Below, piece by piece: positions 45,060-57,600 of a DNA stretch of 64,000 nt (positions within the stretch are counted from its first letter, which is position 1; each line of letters begins with the position of its first letter). The notes beneath the pieces are model-generated. The model was not told where the DNA came from. It made no database searches and saw only the letters and a list, made by a program, of their open reading frames with translations. Position numbers and translations under genes: made by a program. This stretch comes from Lojkania enalia (taxonomy: Eukaryota; Ascomycota; Dothideomycetes; Pleosporales), in the NCBI GenBank assembly GCA_010094045.1, contig ML986613.1, forward strand, positions 1 to 64,000. Reading direction: 5' to 3'.

Positions 45060-46330
45060 CGTCTAGGAGTCCAGACGGAACCCATCCTATAGGGTAGCGG
45101 CTTAATCCCGGCTCAAGTCCATCGGCAATATGCTTCTTCCTACGGCTTTTTCCTGGCTCCAGGTTGTAAAGTTAACGCCTGTTATTATAAGAATCGGTTG
45201 TCGATTTGATTACTTGGAATTGGAAGGTTATTACCTAAGATCTAAGCAAGTCACTACGGTTCTGGCGGCTGTAAACGACTAACCAGAGCGTTCATTTGAT
45301 TAGCTAATTAGCTATTCTGTGACTAACCGATAGGACATTTTGGACTGTTGAGGACTAGCGAATTAGGGACAATTCCGTGTATAATCGACAAGCTAACGAA
45401 ATTGTAGTGGTATCAAGGATGGCTAAGGGAAGAAATATGCTAGGGTATCTCAGCAGCTGCCGAACTCCCTATGAGCGGGAAGACTAAACACCAACGCAAA
45501 GATAGAGATTTTACTCTCTATCGCTATTCCCTCGATTTTCTCTCTCCCTCGTCACCTTCCGTTCTGCTATCTCTAAGATTATAAGCGATCTTACGGAGTA
45601 GAGCAGGAGGTTAGCCTTTTGCTATACGTTATACTATCTAATGCTCTTTCTAGACTTATGATCAATCCACTCTCACCACAGATGCGGCTTCCTCTAGCTA
45701 TGGACGGTCCTTCTACAGCCAGAGCTGTCTGTGGCATCTCTTCTGTTGACTAGCTTGTCTTCGCTCGTCGTCGTTGCCTCTTTTCTCTTGGCTCAGAACA
45801 CTAGGCAAGCATTCCACCATAACCGTGAACGAATTGTTGAACTCAGACGACTATGACCTAGGCGAGGCGCCAGCAGGCCGCTATGCTGCCCTTGGGAAGC
45901 GCAGCATCGCCGATATGCTGGAAAACGCAACTGGCAATCGGTTCGAGTCGAAGAAAATGTCAAAGCATTTGAGGCTCATGCACAAGAGCCCCAATGTCAA
46001 ATATCACATGGAGCTATGGCACGCGTGGCTAACAACCTTCATCCATGACACGCTAGTCGTTAAGAAGTGAGCAGGCACCCCAAGGCGTATCAAGAACACC
46101 ATGCCTTATATGCCCGCAGCTTTGAGTCCTAAGCACCCACAGGTCTAGAAATCGAACGATTCTTCTCAACGATTGTGCGCTGCTTAGTACCGATCAGGAG
46201 CGGTCCTCTTACGGCCGGCACCACCAGGGTCTCCCTCGACAGCATAGTCGAGGCGTCAACCTTTTACTGCAGCGACTTAGGCTCTATAGCCATGACTCAT
46301 CCTGCATCTCCTCTATGCTTCAGATGCTCG
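45060..46330 (+). mobile_element. Dispersed repeat, copy B, with a residual ORF
   Basis: Bases 45,140-45,250 match copy A at 25.3 kb directly, and 45,595-45,632 match 25,615-25,651 inverted. Downstream, 45,774-46,070 keeps an open frame of 98 residues (NELLNSDDYDLGEAPAGRYAALGKR, KMSKHLRLMHKSPNVKYHMELWHAWL). A final stretch at about 46,085-46,300 is low in codon-like signal. The repeat nature and a remaining ORF suggest an old transposon, but I cannot assign a superfamily, and termini or target-site duplications are not visible. Confidence 0.45.
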
Positions 46331-47526
46331 TTTTGCAGAAGCTAATGAATTCAAATGTGATAAGAAATGGCTCAGCGCCTTCATCGTGACCAGGATGGCC
46401 TACGCCGCGTACGAGAGCTCTCTTGACAACAGCGTCACTAGCTGGGGCGTCGCCCTTGCAAAGATATATAGCATTGTCCTTGTTGCTGCTCCAGTGTGTA
46501 GGGTAACCGATGTCACACAGGGATAGCGCGATCAACAAGACCTCCCCTTCTTGTGTTCGGAGACTTAGTGATGAAGCTGATCGGAGGCACAGGCATCTAA
46601 AATTTGGCCGTGACGGTGCGCATGAGGAATGGAGTATTAGAGACCAAACATACGTCCTTTTCCTATACAATTTTGGAGACACATGTGTCTTGAGAAACGC
46701 GTATGGATGTAGTTAACGATTTAAATCCAGTTATTTTCCTGTCTTCGACATGAATTACATCGGCGCAGCTTTCCGCGAATAGAAGTTGTAGCCAGAATTT
46801 TTGAAAAATGAAGAATCCCACGTGAATAGCGGAAGAGGGGTTTTTAGAGGCCATTCTAGACGGACTAGAGTTTCCGTATCCTAGGTTTTCAAAGCACAGA
46901 TCAAGTATATTGGTTGAGACTAGGAAGATTTTTAGACCATGAGGCATTTTTCCAAGATTTTTCGAGTAGTTTCGGCATATTCATGCAAGCTAGTCATATT
47001 TTTAGAGAACTATCAGAAGGAATATAGTCCAAGAGCGACGCAATTTTTGGCTTGTTGAACAAGCTCACTCAATGAAAACTGATACACAGAAGATCAAGTA
47101 GAAGTGGTAGAGCTTATATACATATGTAAGTTTGACTTCAAATGTAGTAGCAGCTGACCGGAGTTTACAGTATGCATGACTTGACGGGAGGATGAGTGGT
47201 AGTTATGTGCGTGATAGCTGCTCTGTGCTCGATGATGATAAAGAGCAACATAGAAGAATCATAGGCATTATCGGTAGCAACCTGCCTAAAACGGGTGCCG
47301 TACCCTTGCGAGACAATAGCCCTGTTGACAGTTTATTTAAAACCATTTGATCTCTTTGCTACGCAACTTAGGCAAGGACATGCAGTCCGAGTGCCGGGCA
47401 CGATAAGCAAAGCAAAGCCACAAAGTAGGTAGAATAGAAACTAATGTGTATAATTGAACAAGCCGTATACCATGCTTTGTGATGGTATGCTCATTAAAAT
47501 TAACGTTTTCATGATGATGGGCAGTA
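46331..47526. other. Intergenic
   Basis: About 1.2 kb. Short frames on both strands at 46,320-46,947 lack domain text. No gene recognised. Confidence 0.4.
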
Positions 47527-49425
47527 TTACAGCTTTTGTCTTACACCTTCCTTCCCCCTCTCAACCAAAACCCCCTTAAAAAACTTTTCAATTTCCTCAA
47601 AATCATCCAAATTTGTCACTTTCGCAACATACTGATCAGGTCGCACAATAATGACCGCTCCGACGCTCGAATCCACTCCATATCTCTCGTATGCACGGCC
47701 GTGGCCAGCATTGTAATGCTCGTCGTCTACGTAGACTTTATGAAGGTCTTAAGAGCGATCAGCATCAAATTTTCGATTCCATATAGGACAAATGGGAGTA
47801 TTTAGTACGAACCTCTAATTTTCCACTTCCCGGTGACAGGCCAGAAATACTTCGGGATCTGCTCCTGCTCTATGCCTATAAAATTGCTACTTAGAACGAG
47901 GATTGGCTCGATGAGGCTGTCGATATCTGCCGTTGATGACGTGCTCTTCTTTGATAGCGCTTCGAGTGCGGTCGCAAGCTCGGCTTGGATTAGCATGTAT
48001 TTCTAATCATCTACAGAGGGGAAAACTAGGTACCTTGTTTAACCGCTCTCTGTTCTTCTCCATCGCAATATCCCCCGAGAAAACGACGATCCTCCATCTA
48101 CAGTCACTCTGGAATGCGCGAAGCAACTGCATCGCCTTACAGTCGCAAAATCTTATGACCTGCGCGCTAGGAAACCTCATGCCAACAGTTATTTCCTTTG
48201 CCATATCTTGCATGCTCCCTTTCAGATCAGTGAGTTCACTATCATCATACCGGGCCGTCAAGCCCGCCGTATATCGTCCACTCTTGACGAAATATTTGCT
48301 GAATTCCCCCGGATTCTCCTCTTTAGAACTAAACATTCGCGCAAACTCCCTGTCGAAATCGATTAGGTCCTTGGCCGTCTTACTGCGCTCGAGGACGTAT
48401 GTCTTGAGTAGCGATGGTTTTGACTGCTTGGATAGCACCATCCCTAGTTTCCAGCCGATATTGTAACCATCCTGTAGACTAACGTTCATTCCTTGACCAG
48501 CTTTCGGGGAGTGCGTATGGCACGCGTCGCCAGTTAGGAACACGCGGTAGTCTTTGTGGAAGTTGTCTGCTAGACGCTGGCCTATGGAGTATGCGCTCCA
48601 CCAAAAGGTCTCCGCAATGTCCATTGTGTACGGATGGAATATCTTCCTAGCCGTGGACTGTAGATCTTCGAGTTTGACATCCTTCGGGTGTGAGCCTGGT
48701 GGAAGTTGAATGTAGAAGCGAACCATCGACCCACCCTCTCGAGGTATAATGAGCAGATTGCCGGCCGTGGAATGAATCGTGCATTTCCGTCGAATATCTG
48801 GGAAAGTCGTGCGCGGAAAGATATCCATGACACCCCAAACAGTATCGGTAGTATCGCCTATCATATTATACCCTAGAGATTTGCGGACAATGCTATGAGC
48901 GCCGTCGCACCCCAACGCGTACTTCGCTTCCCAAACCTCCTCCTTTTGGTCCCTCTCCGCTACAACCTTTACAGCATACGCATCCGGATCCCTCGCCTTC
49001 TCCTCATCAACCTCTACGCTCTTAACCTCAACCCCATACTCAATCGCCTTCCCTCCTCTACCTCTCTCCATAACACCCAACATCAACGCATTCATCCTCG
49101 CCTGATTTAGAATAACATGTGGCATATGACTTAACCCCCTCATCGTATCGGCAGCCCTACTCTGCCTCTCAATTCCCTCCTCTCCTTTGCCCCAAAATGC
49201 AACTTCGAGCACATGATACGATTCTCTCAAGAGTTCTTCCGAGACGCCAAATGATTCATAGATCTCTACTGTCCGGCATTGGACGCCATCCGCTTGGCCG
49301 ATCTGCAGCGGTCCGGAGCGTCGCTCGAGAATGGTGAAAGGAATGTTGTAACGAGCGAGCCAGACACCAGCAAAGATGCCGGCGGAACCGGAGCCTACGA
49401 TCAAGACCTCTGTCCTCTTGACCAT
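47527..49425 (-). CDS. FAD-dependent aromatic hydroxylase (phenol 2-monooxygenase-like)
   Basis: Three exons (49425-48034, 47978-47813, 47747-47527) join in frame to 592 residues. The N-terminal FAD-binding fold is VLIVGSGSAGIFAGVWLARY. It is followed by the DG-type motif YALGCDGAHSIVRKSLG and the second FAD motif VFLTGDACHTHSPKAGQGMNVSLQDGYNIGWKL. The C-terminal thioredoxin-like dimerisation domain ends in VYVDDEHYNAGHGRAYERYGV and GAVIIVRPDQYVA. Such enzymes hydroxylate phenolic rings with NADPH and O2. For the first intron I chose a 55-base form (GTACCT, CTAAT branch, GAG acceptor); an earlier TTAG gives an implausible 31-base intron. It could serve catabolism of phenols or secondary metabolism; no cluster partner adjoins. 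Confidence 0.9.
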
Positions 49426-50073
49426 AATTCCTAGGAATGATAACCTTGAGTGTAGATAGAATGAAGAACCACGGGTGTACGGTGAACTTTAATCTCAAAT
49501 GAGTAGAAACTCAATTGTAATATTAACAGAAGATGGTAAAAATATTATCTAAAATCCGAGGTAGGTAGCGATACATGGAGTAGCATTCTTAACCGAGTAA
49601 GTTGGTGATTGTATCGAATGGGAGCTCTGATCAAGTGAGGGTCTTCAAGCGGCAAAGTGCGGAACTCCTTCCGTTGTCCGACGCTTCAACCCGAAGCCAG
49701 AAGCCGAATAGACCTCACGACACGCATTTGGCGCTAAGCATACACATTTTGCGGGGAACTTGGATTTATCTCGGGGTTTATATGAGGTCTATCGGATAGG
49801 AAACGTACGGTATCGAAATGCGGCTCGACCTTTGATGGCTAGAACAGCTGTGTACTACAAAAAAATTATGCGACTCATGTGAACGCGCTTTAGATGATTA
49901 TCGATTGTCGCTTCGGCTTGTAGAATAGCCATTGGTCTAACTGCGCTCAAGTTTTTGCGCTAGGTTTATGAATATACCTAATTGGAGCTATACCGAGTAT
50001 CCCCTGCGGCAATATAATGTACAAGTCAAAGTCTACAACGAAAGACAGTAATCGAACTCTTATACACGCCTAC
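49426..50073. other. Intergenic
   Basis: About 650 bases between the hydroxylase start and the Gpi11 3' end; no gene recognised. Confidence 0.4.
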
Positions 50074-50939
50074 TTACTCGAACTTGATTCTCTTTCCTTT
50101 CAGTAATGTTCCTCCCAAGAGCTTCCCCACCGCAAAGCCAATATAAGCTCCTGTTACAATCGTAATCGGCCATTTCTGCCACTCACGGTCCCTAAACCAG
50201 TCAGTATATGCTCTGTGAGATACTGTACGTTCTGTAGAGCTTGGTGTACTCACCAATCTAACGGTATCGGCACGGCGCCCATCCAAGCTCCAAACATGGT
50301 CCCAATCATGCACCCATACACCTCGTCAATAGGCAGCAACAGCCCGACAATCTCCTTCCATTTCTCACCGTCGACGCCGTGTACGTAGACCAAAGGTATG
50401 GTAGAAAGGAACGCGATATGTGCTCCGCAAAGCCCGGTTTCGAAAATGTGTGTGGTGATCGGCGCGCCGAAAAGGATCAGGATTCCAAAGAGAAGCGGAG
50501 TAGCAGCGAGGGTAGAGAGGATGAGGGAGAGGAAGGCGGGCTATAATCAATTGTTAGCTCTACTTTACCTACTGAGAAGCTTAGGGTCAGCCAGCACAAA
50601 TGCCAAACGTACAATAATCTTCCCGTTAATGCCACTTTCAAGCTTGCCTGGCGCAGCCTTCTTCTTCTCTCCGGGCTTCCTTTTCTCGACAACCACGTCC
50701 TTGCTACCAGTCGGCGGTAGGCATATTGCTACATATGCTATCTGTAGTACTCCCAGCGGCAAGAGCGTTCTTGAGAGCGTAGAGATGGGGTCTGCGACGA
50801 TGGAGCGGAAGCTATAGAAATACAGCGAAAGTAGGAGGATTGGGTGGACGTGCGTGTACAGTTTAGCTGTATCATAATTAAGCAGATCAATCGGGGTCGC
50901 TTGGGATTTCGACTTTTCAGCTGGGTTCGCGGCAGCCAT
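50074..50939 (-). CDS. GPI11: GPI-anchor biosynthesis protein Gpi11/PIG-F
   Basis: Three exons (50939-50598, 50540-50254, 50191-50074) join in frame to 248 residues. Six hydrophobic segments are visible. The PIG-F family text includes [18 protein letters not shown] near the start, [23 protein letters not shown] in the middle, [35 protein letters not shown] text at the last join, and [12 protein letters not shown] at the end. PIG-F partners the ethanolamine-phosphate transferases (Gpi7/Gpi13) in the ER membrane late in GPI assembly. For the first intron the only phase-compatible donor is GTGCTG at 50597 with a GCTAAC branch and TTATAG acceptor (57 bases). The second uses GTGAGT..TTAG. Confidence 0.88.
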
Positions 50940-51342
50940 TGCTTGTTGATGTGGTTGTGAGGGTGTTTCTTTGCAGCCGCGGTGTTTTCGAGCGAGCTCC
51001 GATCCGTCTCCTCATTACGGTGGTGGCTGGTGGCATTATGGCGGTGCAACGATCGAACCAGCAGTAAAATGGATGCACAAGAAATGGACACTTGGAAATG
51101 CAATGTTTCTGAAAACTTAATGTTCATCATTTTACTCATTTTGAGCTAGTGGAAAGTTACCCTCAGCAGGCCCTGCCCTAGATCGAGCTTGCAAGAAGAA
51201 AAGTAGATAAGGTCGCGCCATAGTTTGCGTCTTCCCGCCTGCCTTCTACTCTACTCCGGAAAGGAGCTCATGTATCAAAGCCTTCATGGGCACGTTGCAC
51301 GACCAATGATGGCATGAGTAAACTCTTGAGTCTGACTACTCT
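50940..51342. other. Intergenic
   Basis: 403 bases between the Gpi11 start and the translin 3' end; nothing recognised. Confidence 0.4.
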
Positions 51343-52356
51343 CTACTGTGATTGCTTCGGAATGAGGTTTCTCAACGAGAGATCGTAGACAACGTCCTCA
51401 ACATCCTTTACCCTATATTTGAGGCTGTCGCTCCTTCGACGCAAGGTGTCGTTCTTCAGATTGAGGACCTGGAAGCCTGCAAGAACGTCCTTGGTGAACT
51501 GGTTGATTAGGAGCGGGCGCTCGTAGTCTCCAAGAGTGACTGAGTTGCGCGCGAGGCGAGACTATGGGTGCGTTAGTGACTTCAAGACAAATTATGGATG
51601 TAGCACACACCAACTCTTCGACCAGCGAAATGAGGGCTTGAAGGTATTCTTCGATCGTAAGATGGAACTCATCTCGGTCCTTAAGGTTCACGGGGACTGT
51701 AGAGTCCTCAGATATGCAGAGATGTAAGGTTAACTAGACCAACCCTTCAAGATCTCGCCAACCTCCTCAATGGTCAAGAGATGTCCATTCTTCGCGTCAC
51801 CGCCCGAGCTTCGGCCACCAAGCCAGGCCCAGAGCAGTATGCCGTATGTCTACAATACGCTCAGCATTGTTTCTGCGTCTTTGAAAGGCATACCTACCGA
51901 ATCCTGTACCTGCCGGGACCACATACTGTTGAACTTGTAGTAGGGCAGTTTTGAAGCTGCTTCTGAGAGCTTAGAAATCGAGTCAACCGCATTTTGAATG
52001 GGTGCTTTGGCTTCTTCGAGGACGCTTGACACTGATGGAAAGTAAGCTGGTGCATTGGTGATTTCTTCTTGGGGGCTCACGGCGGGCGACCGGCGTTGAA
52101 TGCGCTCTTGACAGGACGAACGTGATGTTGCGGTCTACAGTTCGTCAATTGGCATATTTGCAAACTATGTTCCACATACTGTGCTTCTCCAGCGCTTGGA
52201 TTATGCCTTGTAGCTCCTACCATGTCCGTGGTTAACGTGATGTCACGTGCGTCGCCATTGGTCTCTACTCACGTCGCGAACGGCTGCATCTTCATCGACG
52301 CGAGCTTGAAGGTTGTGGAAGAGGGCCGGATCGACCATGCCACGCTGGCCCGCCAT
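51343..52356 (-). CDS. TSN: Translin (RNA/ssDNA-binding octamer subunit)
   Basis: Spliced exons on the minus strand: about 52356-52280, a second ending near 52186, 52134-51898, 51849-51744, 51696-51611 and 51561-51343. Translated text includes MVDPALFHNLQARVDEDAAVRD, ELQGIIQALEKH, ISKLSEAASKLPYYKFNSMWSR, TYGILLWAWLGG, LTIEEVGEILK, VPVNLKDRDEFHLTIEEYLQ and LVEELSRLARNSVTLGDYERP. It ends KQSQ. This is the translin all-helical fold. Translin, with TRAX, forms the C3PO RNase and binds RNA and recombination-hotspot DNA. The join between ALEKH and TATSRSS is unresolved: the obvious GTATGT donor is out of phase with the CTGTAG acceptor, while a later CAAG acceptor would fit. Start is ATG 52356 or 52338, six codons apart. 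Confidence 0.85.
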
Positions 52357-52917
52357 GATTAAGGTGGAACTTGGGGAGGCTTGCTGCAAGGTTGAAGGTA
52401 GCGGTTAGGTCGGTGTTTGTTTGAAAGCGAAGAGCAAACACCGGCGAAATGCAAGACCACGCCCGGCAGACCGAGGACCACATTAGGTGTATGGGCAATA
52501 GTCTTCAATTGAACACTCATCTTCTAGGCATGAATATATTGATCATACGCATTGATACAACCCATTCCTGAAGCTACAGATCAAAACACAGCGAACGCGC
52601 ACCACATTTACGTAGCCACAATTAAGAGTTTGCCTAGGCGTATTGCACGCGTTCAATTCTGTCGCATCTTGCGGAGTCTCAAGCGAGGTTGAGCCCACAA
52701 CACAAAATTTTTCGCGATCGCTTCCAAGAGTTCACCCATACCGACCGTCCACCTGGATAGCATTGTAACGCGTTCATTGCACGCGCTAAGCCGTTAACAT
52801 AATTGAAAACAATCTACACCACGCACAGAGAAGCGGAAGTTCCGAACTTTTCAGTAAACTCTTCCTCAAGCACCCAGCAATAGCTAGATATCTTAATGAA
52901 AAGGTCAAGATCGCGCC
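52357..52917. other. Intergenic, translin promoter to U2 3' end
   Basis: About 560 bases; no gene recognised. Confidence 0.4.
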
Positions 52918-53163
52918 TTAACCCCGCGGAAGTGCAAAAGGCGGGGGGCACCATGCCCTCAACTATGAGCAAGCTCAGTGAGAGGAGGGCCAATTGCAAA
53001 AATAAGAATAATCTTGAAAATGTCTCCGTAGAGACCTGTGAAAAGTTAGCCTCCGAGGTTCTCTTAAAACAATCATAATGGGGGAAATTGCTTACGTTTC
53101 AGAGATTAAACTGAAAAGAACAGATACTACACTTGATCTAAGCCAAAATGGCAAAGAGAGCTA
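52918..53163 (-). ncRNA. U2 spliceosomal snRNA
   Basis: Read on the minus strand, the RNA starts near CTCTCTTTGCC..TTTTGGCTTAGATC and continues AAGTGTAGTATCTGTTC. This is the invariant U2 5' domain with the GUAGUA branch-site recognition sequence. CAGTTTAATCTCTGAAACG (stem-loop IIa/b region) follows. An Sm-type ATTTTTG lies at about 52,995-53,005, followed by stem-loop III and a terminal hairpin at 52,921-52,946 (CCCCGCC..GCGGGG arms) matching stem-loop IV. The U2 RNA pairs with intron branch points in the spliceosome. The 3' end is set by the last hairpin and is approximate. It is transcribed divergently from the U1 gene 635 bases away. Confidence 0.92.
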
Positions 53164-53200
53164 AGGAAAAGGAAAAGAGAAATTAAAGCGGAGGAAGGGA

Positions 53201-53212
53201 GGTTTATATATT
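53201..53212 (-). promoter_or_regulatory. TATA box of U2 snRNA gene
   Basis: On the minus strand AATATATAAACC sits about 40 bases upstream of the U2 5' end. It matches the TATATAAA boxes before both U1 genes. Confidence 0.6.
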
Positions 53213-53756
53213 CGTTGGGAGTGGGCTCGTGCGCTAGGCAGCCGCAGTGCACGTGTCTCATGCAATCACATGAGAAGGCGCTAGCCATTGCTAGCGTCGG
53301 CTGGCCCACCAATTGTGGGCCCTAGGAAAGGGCGGTGTGCAAGATGTGGCTGTCTTTTACCGGGTCAAATTTTGCTGTAATAATAATGAAGTAGAGATGA
53401 TAGGGTTTTGCTACAGATCTTCGGTTGTACGGAGGTAGTTCAGCTGGATGATGATTTAATGTGGCAATAAGTTTTTTGCCTCACGCAATTTGCCAACTAT
53501 TCCGCTCAGAAATGTGTGTGCAGAACATTGCTAACTTGACTTTCCAACGGCGAAAAGGCCGAGCGCGAAGTTTCACAAGTCAGCAGCAGGCAACAGTTAA
53601 ATTTTCTTTTACCTGACCAATCTCAAGTGAAGGTGGCTCCTAGATAGTCCAAATTAAACCCGTTTTTACCGGCCACACCGCCTACTAGGCTGTCTCTCAG
53701 ACGGCTGTGATCATGTGAAATGCACCGTGCGCGACGCACGGGCCCTCACTTTTGAA

Positions 53757-53764
53757 TATATAAA
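53757..53764 (+). promoter_or_regulatory. TATA box of U1 snRNA gene
   Basis: TATATAAA about 34-41 bases upstream of the U1 5' end at 53,798; same class of box as at the other two snRNA genes. Confidence 0.65.
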
Positions 53765-53797
53765 CACGTCACCCCCCCGCCCCAGACTTACTTCTTC

Positions 53798-53960
53798 ATA
53801 CTTACCTTGTTGGGGTCACCGCGATCAAGAAGGCGGGCGACCAATCAGGATCTCCTGCATTGCACAGCGCGGAGAGGTCTTGGTTTGAATCTCCTTCGGG
53901 GGCTTCACCGGCGCAATTTTTGCTGGTTCGCTTTTCGTTGACTCTTGATCGCCAATGTGC
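53798..53960 (+). ncRNA. U1 spliceosomal snRNA (canonical copy)
   Basis: Begins ATACTTACCTTG, which pairs with GUAAGU 5' splice sites. Stem-loop I has the exact U1-70K loop GATCAAGAAG between CCGC and GCGG arms. Stem-loop II carries the U1A-like loop ATTGCAC between TCTCC and GGAGA arms. Stem-loop III follows, then the Sm site AATTTTTG at 53,915. Together these identify U1 without doubt. The 3' end after stem-loop IV is not determined and the end coordinate is approximate. A second, divergent copy lies at 25,900. Confidence 0.93.
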
Positions 53961-54634
53961 GGTAGGTTGAGGAAGAGACTATCATTTTATATCATCTCGC
54001 CCAGTGAACTTGCGAGTTCAACTTTTCTGTTGATTGTCCGTGGCCCATTCAAAAATATGTAGTAAATACGGAATATTGTAAACAGAATTCAATTGACTCG
54101 TAAATCATTCAATATCGTGTATTATATCCAATAGCATGGAAGTCATCAAACTATTACGTCTATCTTCTGCACCAATCAAATCGCTTAGAATAGGGTGGGT
54201 AGAGGTTATACTGATTCCATATTCGTGTCCGAGCCTTCCAACGCCGAAAAGTAACACCTGCCTCATAAAACAAGAGTGGCCAGAGCGGGTCGGCCGCACT
54301 CCCTGCTAGCGTCACTAAGGTAAGGTCGTCTATTTTGAAGATATAAGCCTGTTCATTCTAGTTGACTGCAAATTCGCCTTTGGTTGAAGTCTTGACTGCC
54401 ATAGCTCAGCCTTATCGCGTCACACTGCGGGCTGTGCAATCAGCCGCACCTCGCAAGCTGAGCTTGTTCTAACTCCTTCCCCACAAACAATGGATATGGC
54501 AAGGCACAGCAGAATCAGCTGACGCCATTCTTGCACTGTCTTGCTTTATTATTCTTTGCCTCACTGGCTACGTTTGAGCCTAGCCAGAACCCATTCATGC
54601 CGCTCGATTCCATCTCAGAACTCAGTGTAAAACG
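53961..54634. other. Intergenic, U1 3' flank to NLR promoter
   Basis: About 0.67 kb; short frames only, no gene recognised. Confidence 0.4.
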
Positions 54635-57600
54635 ATGCGTCTTTTGCGACGCAGTAATAACGGCGAGTTCAGCCTCACGAAGTACTTGGTTGGCGACGAT
54701 GCAGTACCTCCCTATGCAATACTTTCACACACATGGGGAGCCGATGCTGAGGAGGTGACCTTCGAAGACATGACAAATGGCGCTGGCAGAAATAAGCCAG
54801 GATATGAGAAGATCCGGTTCTGCGGAGAACAAGCTGCACAAGACAACTTGGAATACTTTTGGATTGACACCTGTTGTATCAACAAGACAAACTATGCCGA
54901 ACTCTCCCAGAGTATTAAATCCATGTTTCGCTGGTACCGCAACGCGACTCGATGCTACGTCTATTTATCAGATGTCTCAGGCCCTTCTTTAAACCCCAAC
55001 GAAGAGCTTAGTCTACAGCCTCAGAATTTAGAATTTTGGAAAAGCAAATGGTTCACTCGAGGTTGGACACTTCAAGAACTTCTTGCCCCAAGCTTAGTAG
55101 AGTTCTTCTCCCGGGAACGTAAGCGACTTGGTGATAAAGGTTCGCTAAGGCGACGAATTCATGAGATAACAGGTATTCCTGAGTCAGCACTTCAAGGAGC
55201 CCCTCTATCTCAGTTTAGTGTTAATGAGCGATTGTCATGGATAGAATACCGCCAGACTAAGCTCGGAGAAGATAAAGCGTACTCGTTACTAGGAATTTTT
55301 AGCGTCTACATACCACCCCTCTATGGTGAAGGAATAGAAGGCGCCTTTAAACGGCTTCTAGACGAAATTAGCAAGCTAGAGAAGTGTTTCCAAGACTTAC
55401 GTCTTACAGACCCCAGCGATGATAAGAAGCGAATTGAGGAAACTAAGGGCGGACTGCTAGAAGAGTCGTACTACTGGATCCTCGAAAACTCCGACTTCCA
55501 GCAGTGGCGGGATAACCCGCAGAGTAGACTGCTATGGATTAAGGGCGACCCTGGCAAGGGCAAAACGATGCTCCTCTGCGGTATTGTCAACGAACTAAAG
55601 AAGTCGATGGCCAAGTCGGATCTTCTATCCTACTTCTTCTGCCAGGCCACTGATTCGCGAATCAACAATGCTACAGCCATACTACGAGGTCTAGTATACT
55701 TGCTTGTTGACCAGCAGCCATCGCTTACCTCGCATGTCCGGAAGAAGCACGATCATGCTGGTAAAGCCCTCTTTGAGGATGCGAACGCCTGGATTGCCTT
55801 ATCTGAGATCTTTATAAAGATCTTGCAGGACCCGAGCTTAAATAATACGTATTTGATCATCGACGCGCTCGACGAATGCGTGGTAGACTTGCCGAAACTT
55901 CTGGACTTCATCGCCCAGAGGTCATCTACATTTTCTCGTGTAAAGTGGGTCATCTCTAGCCGCAATGATGCCAATATTGAACAAAGACTACGGCTCGACG
56001 ACTCTGGAAAAATGCTAAGCCTTGAGCTTAAAGAAAACGCTGCGCAAGTATCCCGCGCTGTTAATATATACATCAACCATTGCCTCTCGGAACTAACAGA
56101 AATTCAAAATAACAATCTTCTCCGAAAGCTAGTACAAGAGAAAATACAACACAAAGCCAATGGTACATTTCTCTGGGTATCTCTCATTATCAGGGATCTT
56201 AAGGAGGCGATGGGCTGGGAGATACTACAGGTCCTCGATGAAGTTCCTGTCGAGTTGAAAGATGTATATCGTCGAATGATGGGCCGGATTCGAGAATTAC
56301 GACGCCAACGTTCAGATCTTTGCCGACAAGTGCTCTCCACTATTGTCGCCGCGTACCGTCCACTACACCTACAGGAACTCTATCTCTTGTCCGGCTCACC
56401 TATACAAGTCCAAAACGTAATCCAGTTCACAACAGAAATTGTGCGGATGTGCAGCTCATTCCTTACAATTCGAAATAACAATGTATATATTATCCACCAA
56501 TCAGCAATGGACTTTCTGTCTGAGGAAGCGAGCCCTTACATCTTTCCTTACGGCATTGGGGATGTTCACTATTCCATATTCTCAAAATCGCTCCAGGTCA
56601 TGTCCAGGACGCTACGAAGAGACATGTACAGCCTACGTGGATTAGGGTATCTTACAAGGCAGGTTAAACAGCCAAACCCAGACCCGTTAGCAGAGTCGCG
56701 CTACTCGTGTGTCTACTGGGTTGACCACCTCTGTGAATCCAACCCCAACTCGCACAGGATCGATCTACAGGATGGAGGGGCTATTGATAGTTTCGTAAGA
56801 AAGAGATACCTCTACTGGCTCGAGGCTCTTAGCCTTTGCAAGAGTATGTCGGAGGGGGTAGCTTCAATGACGAAACTCGAGGCTTTAGTCCAGGTAATCA
56901 TAGTATTAGTAATATTACGCATAATGAATACATGCTAACATAACCTAGAAAAGAGTGGATCCATCTGCATCCGCATTAATTAAACTTGTTCAAGATGCAC
57001 GTCGATTTATTATATATCACAAGGGGGCAATCGAAAACTGTCCTCTTCAGGTATATGTGTCCGCACTTGTGTTTAGTCCAGCCCGGAGCCTAATTAGGGT
57101 TCTTTTCAAAGAGGAAGAACCCGAATGGATAGCAATAAAACCAGGTATAGAAGATAAATGGAGTGCCTGCCTACAGACGCTCGAGGGCCATAGCGATTCC
57201 GTCTCGTCGGTAGCCTTCTCCCCTGACTCGGCTCGTCTGGCATCTGGGTCAGAAGACACGACAGTCAAGGTCTGGGATGCTAGCAGTGGCGAGTGCCTTC
57301 AGACACTTAAGGGCCATAGCAATTGGGTTTTCTCGGTAGCATTCTCACCCAATTCGGCTCGGCTGGCGTCTGGGTCGAAGGACAATACAGCCAAGATATG
57401 GGATACGAGCAATAATAAGTGTCTTCAGACTCTTAAGGGTCATAGCAATTGGATTAGGTCGGTAGCCTTCTCACCGGACTCGGATCGGCTGGCATCTGGG
57501 TCAGATGACAAGACAATCAAGATCTGGGATACTAGCAGTGGCGAGTGCATTCAGACGCTGAAGGGCCATAGCGATTGGGTTAGGTCAGTAGCCTTCTCAC

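Noticed and set aside
47998..48033. A 31-base intron in the aromatic hydroxylase
   Set aside because: A 55-base alternative in the same phase contains a CTAAT branch site; the very short form has none, though it is not formally excluded.
48895..49337. Plus-strand ORFs antisense to the hydroxylase
   Set aside because: Shadows of a clear minus-strand gene.
52814..53078. Small ORFs on both strands over the U2 gene
   Set aside because: They lie inside an unmistakable U2 snRNA and are shadows.
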